Below, in pieces: positions 8,482 to 16,775 of a stretch of DNA of 64,000 nt. Within the stretch, counting starts at the first letter, position 1; each line of letters begins with the position of its first letter. Both the position numbers and the translations under genes were made by a program. This DNA comes from Burkholderiaceae bacterium (lineage in GTDB: Bacteria; Pseudomonadota; Gammaproteobacteria; Burkholderiales; Burkholderiaceae_C). The notes under the pieces were generated by a model, which made no database searches, was not told the DNA's origin, and was given only the letters and a program-made list of their open reading frames with translations. The stretch spans positions 1,225,501 through 1,289,500 of the forward strand of contig JACKLJ010000001.1 of NCBI GenBank assembly GCA_024235955.1. Direction: 5' to 3'.

Positions 8482-9002
8482 GGCGTTTCGACAATGAAAT
8501 CCGTGCCCCGCACGCCGATCACGGCGGTGGGGGTGGACACCTTGACCTGTTCGGGCTGGGTCCTGGCGACCAGCCCGGTGATCATGCGCAGCGTGCCGCG
8601 CGCCAGCCGCACCAGCACGTTGCCCTGCTCGGTGGTGGAGTCGAACTGGAACTGCGCCAGGTCGACCACGCTGTCGGCGCCGATGGCGAGCACGGTGCCG
8701 TCGCGCAGGCCGATGGCGGCGGCGCTGGCCGGGCCGGTGACGATGCGGTCGCTGGCGTGCACCGGGCCGCCCAGGATGGCGGCGCTGCGCACGTCGCCGC
8801 GCACCACGGTGACTTCGCCCTGCACCGTCTTGAAGGTGCCCTGGCGGTTGTCGCCGGGGGGGCTGGCCTCTGGCGCGGCGGCGGGCGCCGCCGAGGCGGG
8901 GGCTGCCGGTGCCGTGGCCTGGGCATGCGCCGTCAGCGCGGCGGCCAGCATCAGCAGGCCCAGGGCGGCACGCAGGCCAGATCGGTAGGGTGGATGGAAC
9001 AT
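8478..9002 (-). CDS. FecR-domain periplasmic protein
   Basis: The 174-residue protein has a signal peptide (ALGLLMLAAALTAHA) followed by an Ala/Pro-rich spacer and a FecR domain (VQGEVTVVRGD, then DGTVLAIGADSVVDLAQFQF, ending PTAVIGVRGTDFIVE). Members with a signal peptide and no anti-sigma helix are usually surface or periplasmic structural proteins, often paired with OmpA-like partners as here (ATGA overlap at 8478-8481). No sigma factor is adjacent, so a FecI-type signalling role is unlikely. Confidence 0.85.
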   Translation of the reverse strand: MFHPPYRSGLRAALGLLMLAAALTAHAQATAPAAPASAAPAAAPEASPPGDNRQGTFKTVQGEVTVVRGDVRSAAILGGPVHASDRIVTGPASAAAIGLRDGTVLAIGADSVVDLAQFQFDSTTEQGNVLVRLARGTLRMITGLVARTQPEQVKVSTPTAVIGVRGTDFIVETP

Positions 9003-9191
9003 CCCGGTTTTCTCCTGCCGCAAAGCGGTGCCTGGCGGCGTGCGGATCACTTCAAAATTGCGAGCGTAACCACTTGATGGTAACGCAGTTACCCTTCGTC
9101 GGACATGCTTTGTTACCAGTGGGCGGCGACAATCGCACACCGTGGCGCATCGGCCGGATGCCGGGCGCGCACGACCCGTCCTCAAGCTGTC

Positions 9192-10277
9192 ATGACCCTG
9201 ATCCTTGCCCCGATGGAGGGCCTGCTCGACCACACCCTGCGCGACGTGCTCACCCGCGTCGGCGGGGTGGACCGCTGCGTGTCGGAGTTCATCCGCGTGA
9301 CCGACCAGCTGCTGCCCGCGCGCAGCTTCACCCGCGTGGTGCCGGAGCTGCTGAACGGCAGCCGCACGCCGGCCGGGGTGCCGGTGCGGCCGCAGCTGCT
9401 GGGCTCGGACCCGAGTTGCGTGGCCGAGAACGCCGCCCGGCTGGCCGAGCTGCGGCCGGCTGGCATCGACCTCAACTTCGGCTGCCCGGCCAAGACCGTG
9501 AACCGGCACCGCGGCGGCGCCGTGCTGCTGGACGAGCCGGAGCTGGTGGGCCGCATCGTGGCGTCGGTGCGGCGCGCCGTGCCGGCGGACATCCCGGTGT
9601 CGGCCAAGATGCGGCTGGGCGTGGCCGACATGGCACCCATGCGCGATTGCGCCCTGGCCATCGAGGCGGCCGGCGCCAGCGAGCTGGCGGTGCACGCCCG
9701 CACCAAGGCGCAGGGTTACCGGCCGCCGGCGCACTGGGAGCGCATCGCCGAGTTGCGCGAGCTGGTGCGCCTGCCGCTGGTGGCCAACGGCGAGATCTGG
9801 AGCGTGCAGGACGCGCTGCGCTGCCGCGCCGTCACCGGCTGCACCAGTCTGATGGTCGGCCGCGGCATGGTGCGCCGCCCGGGGCTGGCGCTGGCGCTGC
9901 GTGCCTTCGATGCCGGGTTGGACGCGGGATTCAGTGCCCAATCGGCCTCCAGCCCATATACAGCGGGTGCAGGCAGCTATCAAAACAATATTGATCTGGC
10001 TTGGGAACAGTTGCTGCCGCTGATCGGCGAGTTCTGGCGCCAGGTGAGCGCGCGGGTGGAGCGCCGGCACCGCGCCGGGCGGCTCAAGCAGTGGCTCACC
10101 TACCTGCGCGGCCACTATCCGCAGGCGCAGCAGGCCTTCGACGAGTTGCGCACCGTGAACGACAGCGCCCGCATCGACGTCTGGATGGATGCGACACTGC
10201 GGGCTGCCGCAGCGCGTGTCACACCCGCCACGCTTGCCGCGCCGACGACGGCCGCCGCATCGGCCGCGCCGGCCTGA
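9192..10277 (+). CDS. dusC: tRNA-dihydrouridine synthase C, with an internal repeat-encoded insertion
   Basis: FMN-dependent reduction of a uridine to dihydrouridine in the tRNA D-loop region. The catalytic cysteine falls at residue 98 in DLNFGCPAK, the same number as in E. coli DusC; APMEGLLDHTLRD, SAKMRLG, VHARTKAQGY and GEIWS support the subfamily. At 361 residues it is longer than usual. About 17 extra residues near 251-267 (SASSPYTAGAGSYQNN) come from a family A repeat in frame, and there is an Ala/Thr-rich tail. The insertion lies between the TIM barrel and the C-terminal helical domain, where a linker could tolerate it. Start: ATG at 9192. Confidence 0.92.
   Translation: MTLILAPMEGLLDHTLRDVLTRVGGVDRCVSEFIRVTDQLLPARSFTRVVPELLNGSRTPAGVPVRPQLLGSDPSCVAENAARLAELRPAGIDLNFGCPAKTVNRHRGGAVLLDEPELVGRIVASVRRAVPADIPVSAKMRLGVADMAPMRDCALAIEAAGASELAVHARTKAQGYRPPAHWERIAELRELVRLPLVANGEIWSVQDALRCRAVTGCTSLMVGRGMVRRPGLALALRAFDAGLDAGFSAQSASSPYTAGAGSYQNNIDLAWEQLLPLIGEFWRQVSARVERRHRAGRLKQWLTYLRGHYPQAQQAFDELRTVNDSARIDVWMDATLRAAAARVTPATLAAPTTAAASAAPA
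9941..9993 (+). repeat. family A element, copy 6 (in frame inside dusC)
   Basis: Sense-strand copy within the dusC reading frame: GGCCTCCAGCCC, then ATATACAGCGGGTGCAGG, then CAGCTATC. No stop is introduced; the reading is A-S-S-P-Y-T-A-G-A-G-S-Y-Q. Confidence 0.88.
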
Positions 10278-10315
10278 CGCCGCGCCTGTTCCAACCTTCC
10301 CGGAAGCACCTGCCC

Positions 10316-11284
10316 ATGGCCTCCAGCCTGCTCGCCCTGCTCGACGACATCGCCACCGTGCTCGACGACGTGGCCCTGATGACCAAGGTGGCGGCCCGCA
10401 AGAGCGCCGCCATGGCTGACGACGTGGGGGTGCTGGCCAAGGTGTCGGCGCAGAAGACGGCCGGCGTGCTGGGCGACGACCTGGCGCTGAACGCCCAGCA
10501 GGTCACTGGCGTGGCCGCCAACCGCGAGATTCCGGTGGTGTGGGCGGTGGCCAAGGGCTCGCTGGTGAACAAGGCCATCCTGGTGCCGGCGGCACTGGCC
10601 ATCAGCGCGTTTGTGCCCTGGCTGATCACGCCGCTGCTGATGCTGGGCGGCGCCTTCCTGTGCTTCGAGGGCGCCGAGAAGCTGGCGCACCGGCTGCTGC
10701 ACAGCGCGGAAGAAGACCAGGCCCACCGCGACGAGCTGCAGCAGGCCCTGGCCGACCCCAACGTGGATCTGGCCGCGCTGGAAAAGGACAAGGTCAAGGG
10801 CGCGGTGCGCACCGATTTCATCCTCTCGGCCGAGATCATCGCCATCACCCTGGGCACGGTGGCCGGGCAGCCGTTCTGGACCCAGCTCATCGTGCTGGCC
10901 GGCATCGCCGTGGTCATGACGATCGGCGTCTACGGCCTGGTGGGCGGCATCGTCAAGCTCGACGACCTGGGCCTGTGGCTCAGTCGGCGCGCCAGCGGCG
11001 CCGCGCAGGCCCTGGGGCGCGGCATTTTGTGGCTGGCGCCGTGGCTGATGAAGTTCCTGTCGGTGGCCGGCACCGCCGCCATGTTCCTGGTGGGCGGCGG
11101 CATCATCGCCCACGGCCTGCCCTGGCTGCACCATCTGCTGGAAGGCTGGACCCACGGTATGGCCGGCTGGGGTGCCACGCTGGCCGGCATGGCCTTCAAC
11201 GCCGGGGTGGGCCTGGTGGCCGGCGCCGCGCTGGTGGCGGTGTTCAGCCTGGTCCAGCGGCTGCGGGGTGGCAAGGGGCATTGA
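10316..11284 (+). CDS. DUF808 family inner-membrane protein (YedI-like)
   Basis: The 322-residue product starts ASSLLALLDDIATVLDDVA and continues with the soluble N-terminal part and several membrane segments (about 95-120, 190-225, 255-280 and 295-315) typical of DUF808/YedI proteins, whose function is unknown. Conserved features include the MTKVAARKSAA stretch and the KLDDLGLWL stretch before the last membrane segments. It follows dusC by 38 bases and may be co-transcribed, although the two have no evident functional link. Confidence 0.87.
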   Translation: MASSLLALLDDIATVLDDVALMTKVAARKSAAMADDVGVLAKVSAQKTAGVLGDDLALNAQQVTGVAANREIPVVWAVAKGSLVNKAILVPAALAISAFVPWLITPLLMLGGAFLCFEGAEKLAHRLLHSAEEDQAHRDELQQALADPNVDLAALEKDKVKGAVRTDFILSAEIIAITLGTVAGQPFWTQLIVLAGIAVVMTIGVYGLVGGIVKLDDLGLWLSRRASGAAQALGRGILWLAPWLMKFLSVAGTAAMFLVGGGIIAHGLPWLHHLLEGWTHGMAGWGATLAGMAFNAGVGLVAGAALVAVFSLVQRLRGGKGH

Positions 11285-11320
11285 GGGCTGGCCGCGGGCC
11301 GACCCTCTTTCAAGAGTTTC

Positions 11321-11377
11321 AAGGCTTTTGGGCCTGCAGACCACTGGTGGCGGGTGCAGGCAGCTATGGATTCAAGA
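11321..11377 (+). repeat. family A dispersed element, copy 7
   Basis: Intergenic copy between the DUF808 and BLUF genes: AGGCTTTTGGGCCTGCAGAC, CACTGGTGGCGGGTGCAGG, CAGCTATGGATTC. Confidence 0.88.
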
Positions 11378-11480
11378 GCGTTTGAGGTTCTCTTCCATGA
11401 GCCGGCCGGACTATGCAGGTCGTTCCGGTGCAGTGCGGCGGCACAAGCACAATGCGAGGTTCCGAAGGAGGGGGACGCAC

Positions 11481-11879
11481 ATGGAATCCGGCTTGAGAGC
11501 GCTGCTCTACGTGAGCCAGCTGGCCGAAGGCCTTGATGCGCGGGCCGTGGCCCAGGTGCTGGCCGTGGCGCGCCTCAACAACGCCGTGCACCGCGAAACG
11601 GGCGTGCTGGTGTTCGACGGCGAGCAGTTCTGCCAGTACGTCGAGGGTGAAACGCCGCGCATCCGCGCGCTGCTGCGCAACCTGCTGGCCGACCCAAGGC
11701 ACGAGAACATGCGCATCCTGGCCGATCTGCCGATTGGCGCGCGCCACTTCCAGTCCTTCAGGATGGGCTACGTGACGGTGGACGACGTGGACGTGCTCCA
11801 CGGCCTGGCCAACGCCCAGGCGGGCGAGGCGGTGGCGCGCTTCCAGCAGCTGGTGGCGTCGTTCGACGTGGAAGAGTGA
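11481..11879 (+). CDS. short BLUF-domain blue-light photoreceptor
   Basis: The 132-residue protein is essentially one BLUF domain, which senses blue light through FAD. The three residues of the photoactive hydrogen-bond network are Tyr10, Asn34 and Gln52, with exactly the spacing of AppA (Tyr21/Asn45/Gln63). Met95 sits where AppA has Met106, and Phe93 replaces the semi-conserved Trp104. About 30 residues follow as C-terminal helices, with no output domain, so signalling would need a separate partner. The ATG at 11481 follows AAGGAGGGGG. No EAL/GGDEF protein or obvious partner is nearby. Confidence 0.9.
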   Translation: MESGLRALLYVSQLAEGLDARAVAQVLAVARLNNAVHRETGVLVFDGEQFCQYVEGETPRIRALLRNLLADPRHENMRILADLPIGARHFQSFRMGYVTVDDVDVLHGLANAQAGEAVARFQQLVASFDVEE

Positions 11880-11917
11880 GGCGGGCACCGCCTGGCCGGC
11901 ACGCTCGGAACGGCCTC

Positions 11918-12445
11918 TCAGGGCTTGAGCTTCTCCAGGCCCGCCAGATCCACGTGCCCCATGGCTTCCACGCACTGGGCTTCGGTGGCTTCGATGCAGC
12001 TCAGGTTGACCATCCAGCGGTCGCCCACCAGGGTCTCCAGCCCCAGGCTGGTCGGCGTGCTGCGGGTCAGCAGGAAACGGCGGCCGCCCAGCACCAGGCT
12101 CTTCTGGTTGTCTTCCCTGACGTCGCGCTTCAGGTAGTCGGCGCCGTAGTCGCGTTACATGCGCGCGGCGTTGGCGCCCTCGTCGCGCACGTGCAGCACC
12201 AGCTCCAGCCTGCCGGGGCCGTTCAGCGCGGCCTTGTAGTGCGCCTTGGCCTCGCTGGCCTTGCCCGCGAGGCCGGCCGGGCCGGCGTCGGCCGATAGCC
12301 GCTCCATGCCTTTCCAGGCCGGCGGCAGAAAGGGCTTGAGCCGCGCCGGATCGACCGGTTGCGCGGGGTTGGCCCAGGCGGGCACGGCGCAGAGAAGGGA
12401 GCACAGCGCGAATGCGAGCGCGCAGGTCCGGACGGGCGACAGCAT
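11918..12445 (-). pseudogene. secreted small protein gene interrupted by an in-frame TAA
   Basis: A single frame runs from the ATG at 12445, with signal peptide (TCALAFALCSLLCAVPAWA), to a TGA at 11918: 176 codons in all. Codon 97 is TAA (12155-12157), in the context A-A-R-M-stop-R-D-Y-G-A-D-Y-L-K-R. Coding character is unbroken on both sides, and the downstream half (LGGRRFLLTRSTPTSLGLET..., VGDRWMVNLSC) looks like the rest of one domain. A single change from TAC (Tyr) would explain it. The product is not recognised; it resembles small exported proteins with no known function. It may be a true nonsense mutation, suppression, or a sequence error. Confidence 0.72.
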
Positions 12446-12584
12446 GCGGAACTCCTGGGGGTCGGGTTGAAACCGCTCGCGCGATGCTAGACAGCCACCG
12501 CGCGGGGTGCATCCGTCACCTGAAGGATGCCGTGCCCGCTGCCGCCCCCTAGCATCCAGGCGGTCTTCGCCACAGGAACCCAGG

Positions 12585-13622
12585 ATGCGCCCCCCGACCG
12601 CCATGCTCGCCTTCGTACTGTTCGTGGCGGGCCCGGCCCTCGCCGACACGACCGTGCCCACGCAGGATCTCAAGGGCCTGGGCGACCCGCCGGGGCTTTC
12701 GCGCTACACGGGTTCGGTACTGCTCTATCGCAACGACGCGGATTACGACGAGCTGCGCCTTCCCGTCTCCCGCCCGGTGGACAAGGGCGGCGAGCCTGTG
12801 GCACCCAAGGTGCTGGAAGCCAGGGGCCAGCGCAGCTCGCTGCAATACCTGGTGCCGCCCGGCCGTTCGCCGCTGGAGGTGCTGCGCAACTACCAGCAGG
12901 CCTATAAGGCGCAGGGCTTCGAGACGGTCTACGAATGCGCCGGGCCCGCCTGCGGTGCGTCCGAGGTCAGCCTGCACGGCTTCGACCTCGGTCGCCTGCT
13001 GGTGCCCGCCAACTACGCCAGCGCCATCGGCGACAACAGCCCGGCGGCCTGTGCCGGCGGCGCCTTCGTCGGCGACCTGCGTTACGCCGTGCTGCAGAAC
13101 AAGGCCAGTGGCGCTGCCATGGCGCTGATGAGCTGGAAGCCGGGCAACGTCTCGGCCTACTGTGACGAAGCGGCCTTCAAGAAGCACGCCAGCGTGTTCC
13201 TGGTGCGCGTGCAGCCGCAGGCGCGCGCGCAGACCATGGAAACCCTCTCGGCCAGCGAACTCGGCCAGTCGCTCACGGCCACCGGCAAGGTGGCCGTCTA
13301 CGGCATCCTGTTCGACACCAACAAGAGCGACATCAAGCCCGAAAGCCGTCCCTCGCTGGAGCAGATCGGCGCGCTGATGAAGCAGAACCCCGGCATCCGG
13401 CTGCACGTGGTCGGCCACACCGACAACGTCGGCGGTTTCGATGCCAACCTGGGCCTGAGCAAGCGCCGGGCCGAAGCCGTGGCGGCCGCGCTGACCAAGG
13501 ATTTTGGCGTGGCGCGCGAGCGCCTGACCGCCAACGGCGTGGCCAGTCTGGCGCCGGTGCAGAGCAACGCCGACGAAGCCGGTCGCGCCAGGAACCGGCG
13601 CGTGGAACTGGTGCTGCAGTAG
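12585..13622 (+). CDS. OmpA-family outer-membrane protein with DUF4892-like N-terminal domain
   Basis: The 345-residue protein starts with a signal peptide (MLAFVLFVAGPALA). The N-terminal domain (about 25-220) contains YLVPPGRSPLEVLRNYQQAY and LGRLLVPANYASAI, the style of DUF4892. The C-terminal OmpA domain (about 245-345) has VYGILFDTNKSDIKPES, LHVVGHTDNVGG and NRRVELVLQ for peptidoglycan binding. The ATG at 12585 follows CAGGAACCCAGG. It is divergent from the broken secreted-protein gene, with 139 bases between them. Confidence 0.86.
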   Translation: MRPPTAMLAFVLFVAGPALADTTVPTQDLKGLGDPPGLSRYTGSVLLYRNDADYDELRLPVSRPVDKGGEPVAPKVLEARGQRSSLQYLVPPGRSPLEVLRNYQQAYKAQGFETVYECAGPACGASEVSLHGFDLGRLLVPANYASAIGDNSPAACAGGAFVGDLRYAVLQNKASGAAMALMSWKPGNVSAYCDEAAFKKHASVFLVRVQPQARAQTMETLSASELGQSLTATGKVAVYGILFDTNKSDIKPESRPSLEQIGALMKQNPGIRLHVVGHTDNVGGFDANLGLSKRRAEAVAAALTKDFGVARERLTANGVASLAPVQSNADEAGRARNRRVELVLQ

Positions 13623-13817
13623 GGCTTGCGCCGGCTCCGTGAACCGTGGGCCTGCCGGCGCCCCGAAGTGCCGGCAGCGTCAAATCCTTCCTGACGGTGG
13701 CGCTGCGTGAAATTCGCCGTCCATTTCAGGAGCAGCTGTGCATGACGGCTCGCCGGAAGCAGCATCTGGCTGCGCGCCTGACGGACCGCGGCCACGGGCC
13801 TCCGGTCCAACCGCAGG

Positions 13818-14856
13818 TCAGCGTCGGCGGAAGCCGATTTTCCTTCGCTGCAGCGCGAAGCCCATCATCAGCAGGCTGAGCGCGGCCAGCGCCCACTGAC
13901 CGAGCGTCGGGACCGGCGCCGCGGAAACGCCGGCGAAATAGATCCTCACGTAACCCGGGGAGCCGGAGCCAGCGGTGACTCCGGTGCCGCCCACGTTGAT
14001 GGCACCCGCACCGCCGCCACCGCCGCCACCTTGCGCTGCACTGGCGCCGGCAATGGTGTTGGCGCCCACGGCCCAGGTGCACGAACCGCCAGCGCCGCCG
14101 CCTGCCGCGGCGGTGTTGTTGTCCAGACCCGACGTGCCGGCCGAGCCTACGGCGCCCGTGTAGCCACCGCCGCCGCCGCCGCCATCTCCGGCGGCATCGG
14201 CGCCGACCACGCCAGCAGCGCCGGTGGCGCAGTTTGCGGTGGAGGCCAGAGCACTGCCTGCCGCCGTACCAGCCGTCGCCGCACGCGCGCCGGAACCTCC
14301 GCCGCCGCAGCCACCGCCACCGGCGCGCATATAGGAGCTGCCTGCTTGAAGCACCGTGGCACCGCCACCGCCGCCGCCGCCGCCGCTCCAGTTGCCACCG
14401 GGAGCCACCGGTGTTGCCACCGCGATTGCCTGCGCCATCCCCTGCGCCGCCAGCACCGCCTCCGGCACCGGGGCCGGCGGACACGCCGCCGGTTCCGGGT
14501 GCCCCGACCACACCGGTAATGGTCTGACCGCCCGTTACCGCGATGGTGGCCACGACGCCCGCGCCCGCACCCCCGTTGCCGCCATTACCACCGTTGAAAT
14601 CGCCGCTGCCGCCGCCGGCGCCCGCACCGCCAATGGCCACCTGAACGCTGGTGACGCCCGCCGGCACCGTGTAGCTGTAGGCACAGGCCGTCGTTTGCTG
14701 GAACGCCACCGTCTGCGCCATGGTGCCCTGCGAGCAAGCCGCGAGCGCCAGCGACGTCAGCAGCAGCCGGGGCCACCCTTGGCGCGCGACGCCGCTCAGT
14801 GAGGCAGACCAGCGGCCCTTGCCAAAGGTGTGTTGTTCGAACCTGTCGACATTCAT
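13818..14856 (-). pseudogene. glycine-rich IPTL-CTERM surface protein, frameshifted
   Basis: The start is the ATG at 14856 after GGGGAG. The first frame gives a signal region (WPRLLLTSLALAACSQGTMA) and a beta-type glycine-rich repeat (ACSYTVPAGVTSVQVAIGG...). It turns Arg/Trp-rich near 14400. The next frame then continues the same glycine-rich character to a TGA at 13818, ending in a sorting signal: VPTLGQWALAALSLLMMGFA followed by LQRRKIGFRRR. That is the IPTL-CTERM pattern (motif, hydrophobic helix, basic tail), a predicted exosortase-type target. Removing one base from the GGG at 14400-14402 (plus strand) joins the frames as GGNTGGSGGNWSGGG. Cause: true frameshift, phase variation or sequence error. 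Confidence 0.75.
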
Positions 14857-15107
14857 TGCTCCCCAAAAAATAGCGACCACGCAAAGGCCGTACGCGCGTG
14901 CAACCACGCAGTAGCGAATTGTTACTTTCTTTAATGTGGCAGGGCAGGCCACGTTGCTGGCGGCCGCTGTGCCATCCATGCAACGTCTGCGTGGTGCAGG
15001 ATTGCGCATTCCTCGAGCCGATGAAAGATCTGCCAGGGTTACCGGTTGCGAAGTTCGGTCGACAGACACCGTTCTTCAAGCAGATGGCATCGATGGCCCG
15101 GCTCTGA

Positions 15108-15137
15108 CAACCGCAGCCAGCTCCTCAAACCATAGCG
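15108..15137 (+). repeat. family A element, copy 8 (3' fragment)
   Basis: Only the 3' end is recognisable: CCGCAGCCAGCTCCTC, then AAACCATAGC, like copy 1. It lies directly after the acyl-CoA ligase stop. Confidence 0.5.
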
Positions 15138-15141
15138 GTCG

Positions 15142-16701
15142 TCAATCCACGTAGGCCTTGCGCAGCTCGCGCTTGAGCAGCTTCCCGCTGGGGTTCTTCG
15201 GCAGCGCGTCGGTGAAGACCACGCGCTTGGGGGCCTTGAAGTGCGCCATGTGGGTGGTGCAGTGGTCGATGAGCTGCTGTTCGGTCAGTTCCTGGCCGGC
15301 CTTGAGCACGACGACGGCGGTCACGGCTTCCACCCACTTGGGGTCGGGCAGGCCGATCACGGCGACCTCGCTGACCTGGGGCAGGCGGTAGATCATTTCC
15401 TCGACCTCGCGGCTGGCGACGTTTTCGCCGCCGGACTTGATCATGTCCTTCTTGCGGTCGACCACGCTGATGTAGCCCTCGTCGTCGATGGTGCCCAGGT
15501 CGCCCGAGTGGAACCAGCCGCCCTCGAAGGCGGCGCGCGTGCGCTCGTCGTCGTGGAAGTAGCCCTGCATCAGGTGCGGCGAGCGGTGCACGATCTCGCC
15601 GACCTCGCCCACGGCCACGTCGCGCATCTGGTCGTCGACCACGCGGGTCTCCACGTTCAGCACGGCGCGGCCGGCGGAGCCGGGCTTGCGCAGTTGGTCG
15701 TCGGGGCCGAGCATGGTCGCCAGCGGGGCGATCTCGGTCTGGCCGTACAGGTTCCACAGGCGCACCCTGGGCAGGCGGCGGGCGATCTCCTTCATCACCT
15801 CCACCGGCATGATGGAGGCGCCGTAGTAGCCCTTGGCCAGCCTGGAAAGATCGGTCTGGTCGAACAGCGGCGAGCGCAGCAGCGCGATCCACACCGTGGG
15901 CGGCGCGAAGAAGCTGGTGATGCCGTGCGCCGCCATCATGGGCAGCAGGTTGTCGGGCGTGGGCTTGGCGGTGATGTGGTTGGTGGAGCCGATATAGATG
16001 GCCGGGCCGAAGAACACGTCGAGCTGCGCGCAGTGGTAGAGCGGCAGGGCGTGCAGGGCGACGTCGTGCTCGGCGATCTCGGCGTTGATGCAGCAACTCA
16101 CGTACTGCCATAGCACGGCGTCGTGCGTCAGCATGGCGCCCTTGGGGCTGGACTCGGTGCCGCTGGTGTAGACGATCTGCGCCAGGTCGGTGCTTTGCAG
16201 CGGCGTTTCCGGCAGGGCGGCGGTGCAGGCGGCCAGCTCGTGGAAGCTGGCCATGCCGGCCACTGGCTCGCTCGGGTCTTCCGACGGCAGCCAGACGAAG
16301 TCCTGCACCTGCGTGTCCAGCGCGGCGGCGGCGCGGGCCAGATCGGCCAGACCGGTATCGGTGGCCAGGGTCCTGGCACCGGCGTGGCGCAGGATGTAGG
16401 CCACTTCGTCGGCCTTGAGCATGAAGTTGATCGGCACCAGCACCGCGCCCAGCCGTGCCAGCGCGAAGCGCAGGGCCGCGAAGCCGTGCGAGTTGCGCGC
16501 CAGCACGGCCACCTTGTCGCCGCAGGCGATGCCGTGCTGCGCCAGCCCGGCCGCCAGGCGGCTCACCAGGGCGTCGAACTCGGCATAGGTCCAGCGCGTG
16601 TCGCCGCAGGCAATGGCCAGCTTGGCGGGCAGGCGCTGGGCGGTGCGGCGCAGCAGATCGCCGATGGTCTGGCGGCGGATGGCGGGTGGCAGGGTGCTCA
16701 T
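15142..16701 (-). CDS. AMP-forming acyl-CoA synthetase
   Basis: Activates a carboxylic acid to its CoA thioester through an acyl-adenylate. The 519-residue ANL-superfamily protein has the P-loop YTSGTESSPKGAMLTHDA (A3 motif), YGQTEIAPL (A5), the HSGDLGTIDDEGY hinge region (A7/A8) and the catalytic lysine in PKNPSGKLLKRELR (A10). Overall it is closest to medium/long-chain fatty acid and FadD3-like ligases; the substrate is not certain. The ATG at 16701 follows GGAGAC. It is convergent with the IPTL gene region, and a family A repeat separates it from the NUDIX gene downstream. Confidence 0.88.
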   Translation of the reverse strand: MSTLPPAIRRQTIGDLLRRTAQRLPAKLAIACGDTRWTYAEFDALVSRLAAGLAQHGIACGDKVAVLARNSHGFAALRFALARLGAVLVPINFMLKADEVAYILRHAGARTLATDTGLADLARAAAALDTQVQDFVWLPSEDPSEPVAGMASFHELAACTAALPETPLQSTDLAQIVYTSGTESSPKGAMLTHDAVLWQYVSCCINAEIAEHDVALHALPLYHCAQLDVFFGPAIYIGSTNHITAKPTPDNLLPMMAAHGITSFFAPPTVWIALLRSPLFDQTDLSRLAKGYYGASIMPVEVMKEIARRLPRVRLWNLYGQTEIAPLATMLGPDDQLRKPGSAGRAVLNVETRVVDDQMRDVAVGEVGEIVHRSPHLMQGYFHDDERTRAAFEGGWFHSGDLGTIDDEGYISVVDRKKDMIKSGGENVASREVEEMIYRLPQVSEVAVIGLPDPKWVEAVTAVVVLKAGQELTEQQLIDHCTTHMAHFKAPKRVVFTDALPKNPSGKLLKRELRKAYVD

Positions 16702-16719
16702 GACTTGTCTCCGGTTGCT

Positions 16720-16775
16720 CTTTTATTGATAGCTGTCTGCGCCCGCTGCGCCTGGGCTAGAAGGCAAAAAAGGCC
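16720..16775 (-). repeat. family A element, copy 9 (supplies NUDIX stop codon)
   Basis: Reverse-orientation copy: TTGATAGCTGTCTGCGCCC, then GCTGCGCCTGGGCTAGAAGG, then CAAAAAAGGCC. The stop codon (complement of CTA at 16757-16759) and last residues (F-E-A-F-F-A-F) of the NUDIX protein lie within it. Confidence 0.85.

Noticed and set aside
13975..14600. Dense GCC/CCG triplet repeats considered as a tandem repeat or CRISPR-like array
   Set aside because: The unit is irregular and is fully explained by codons of the glycine-rich protein on the minus strand.
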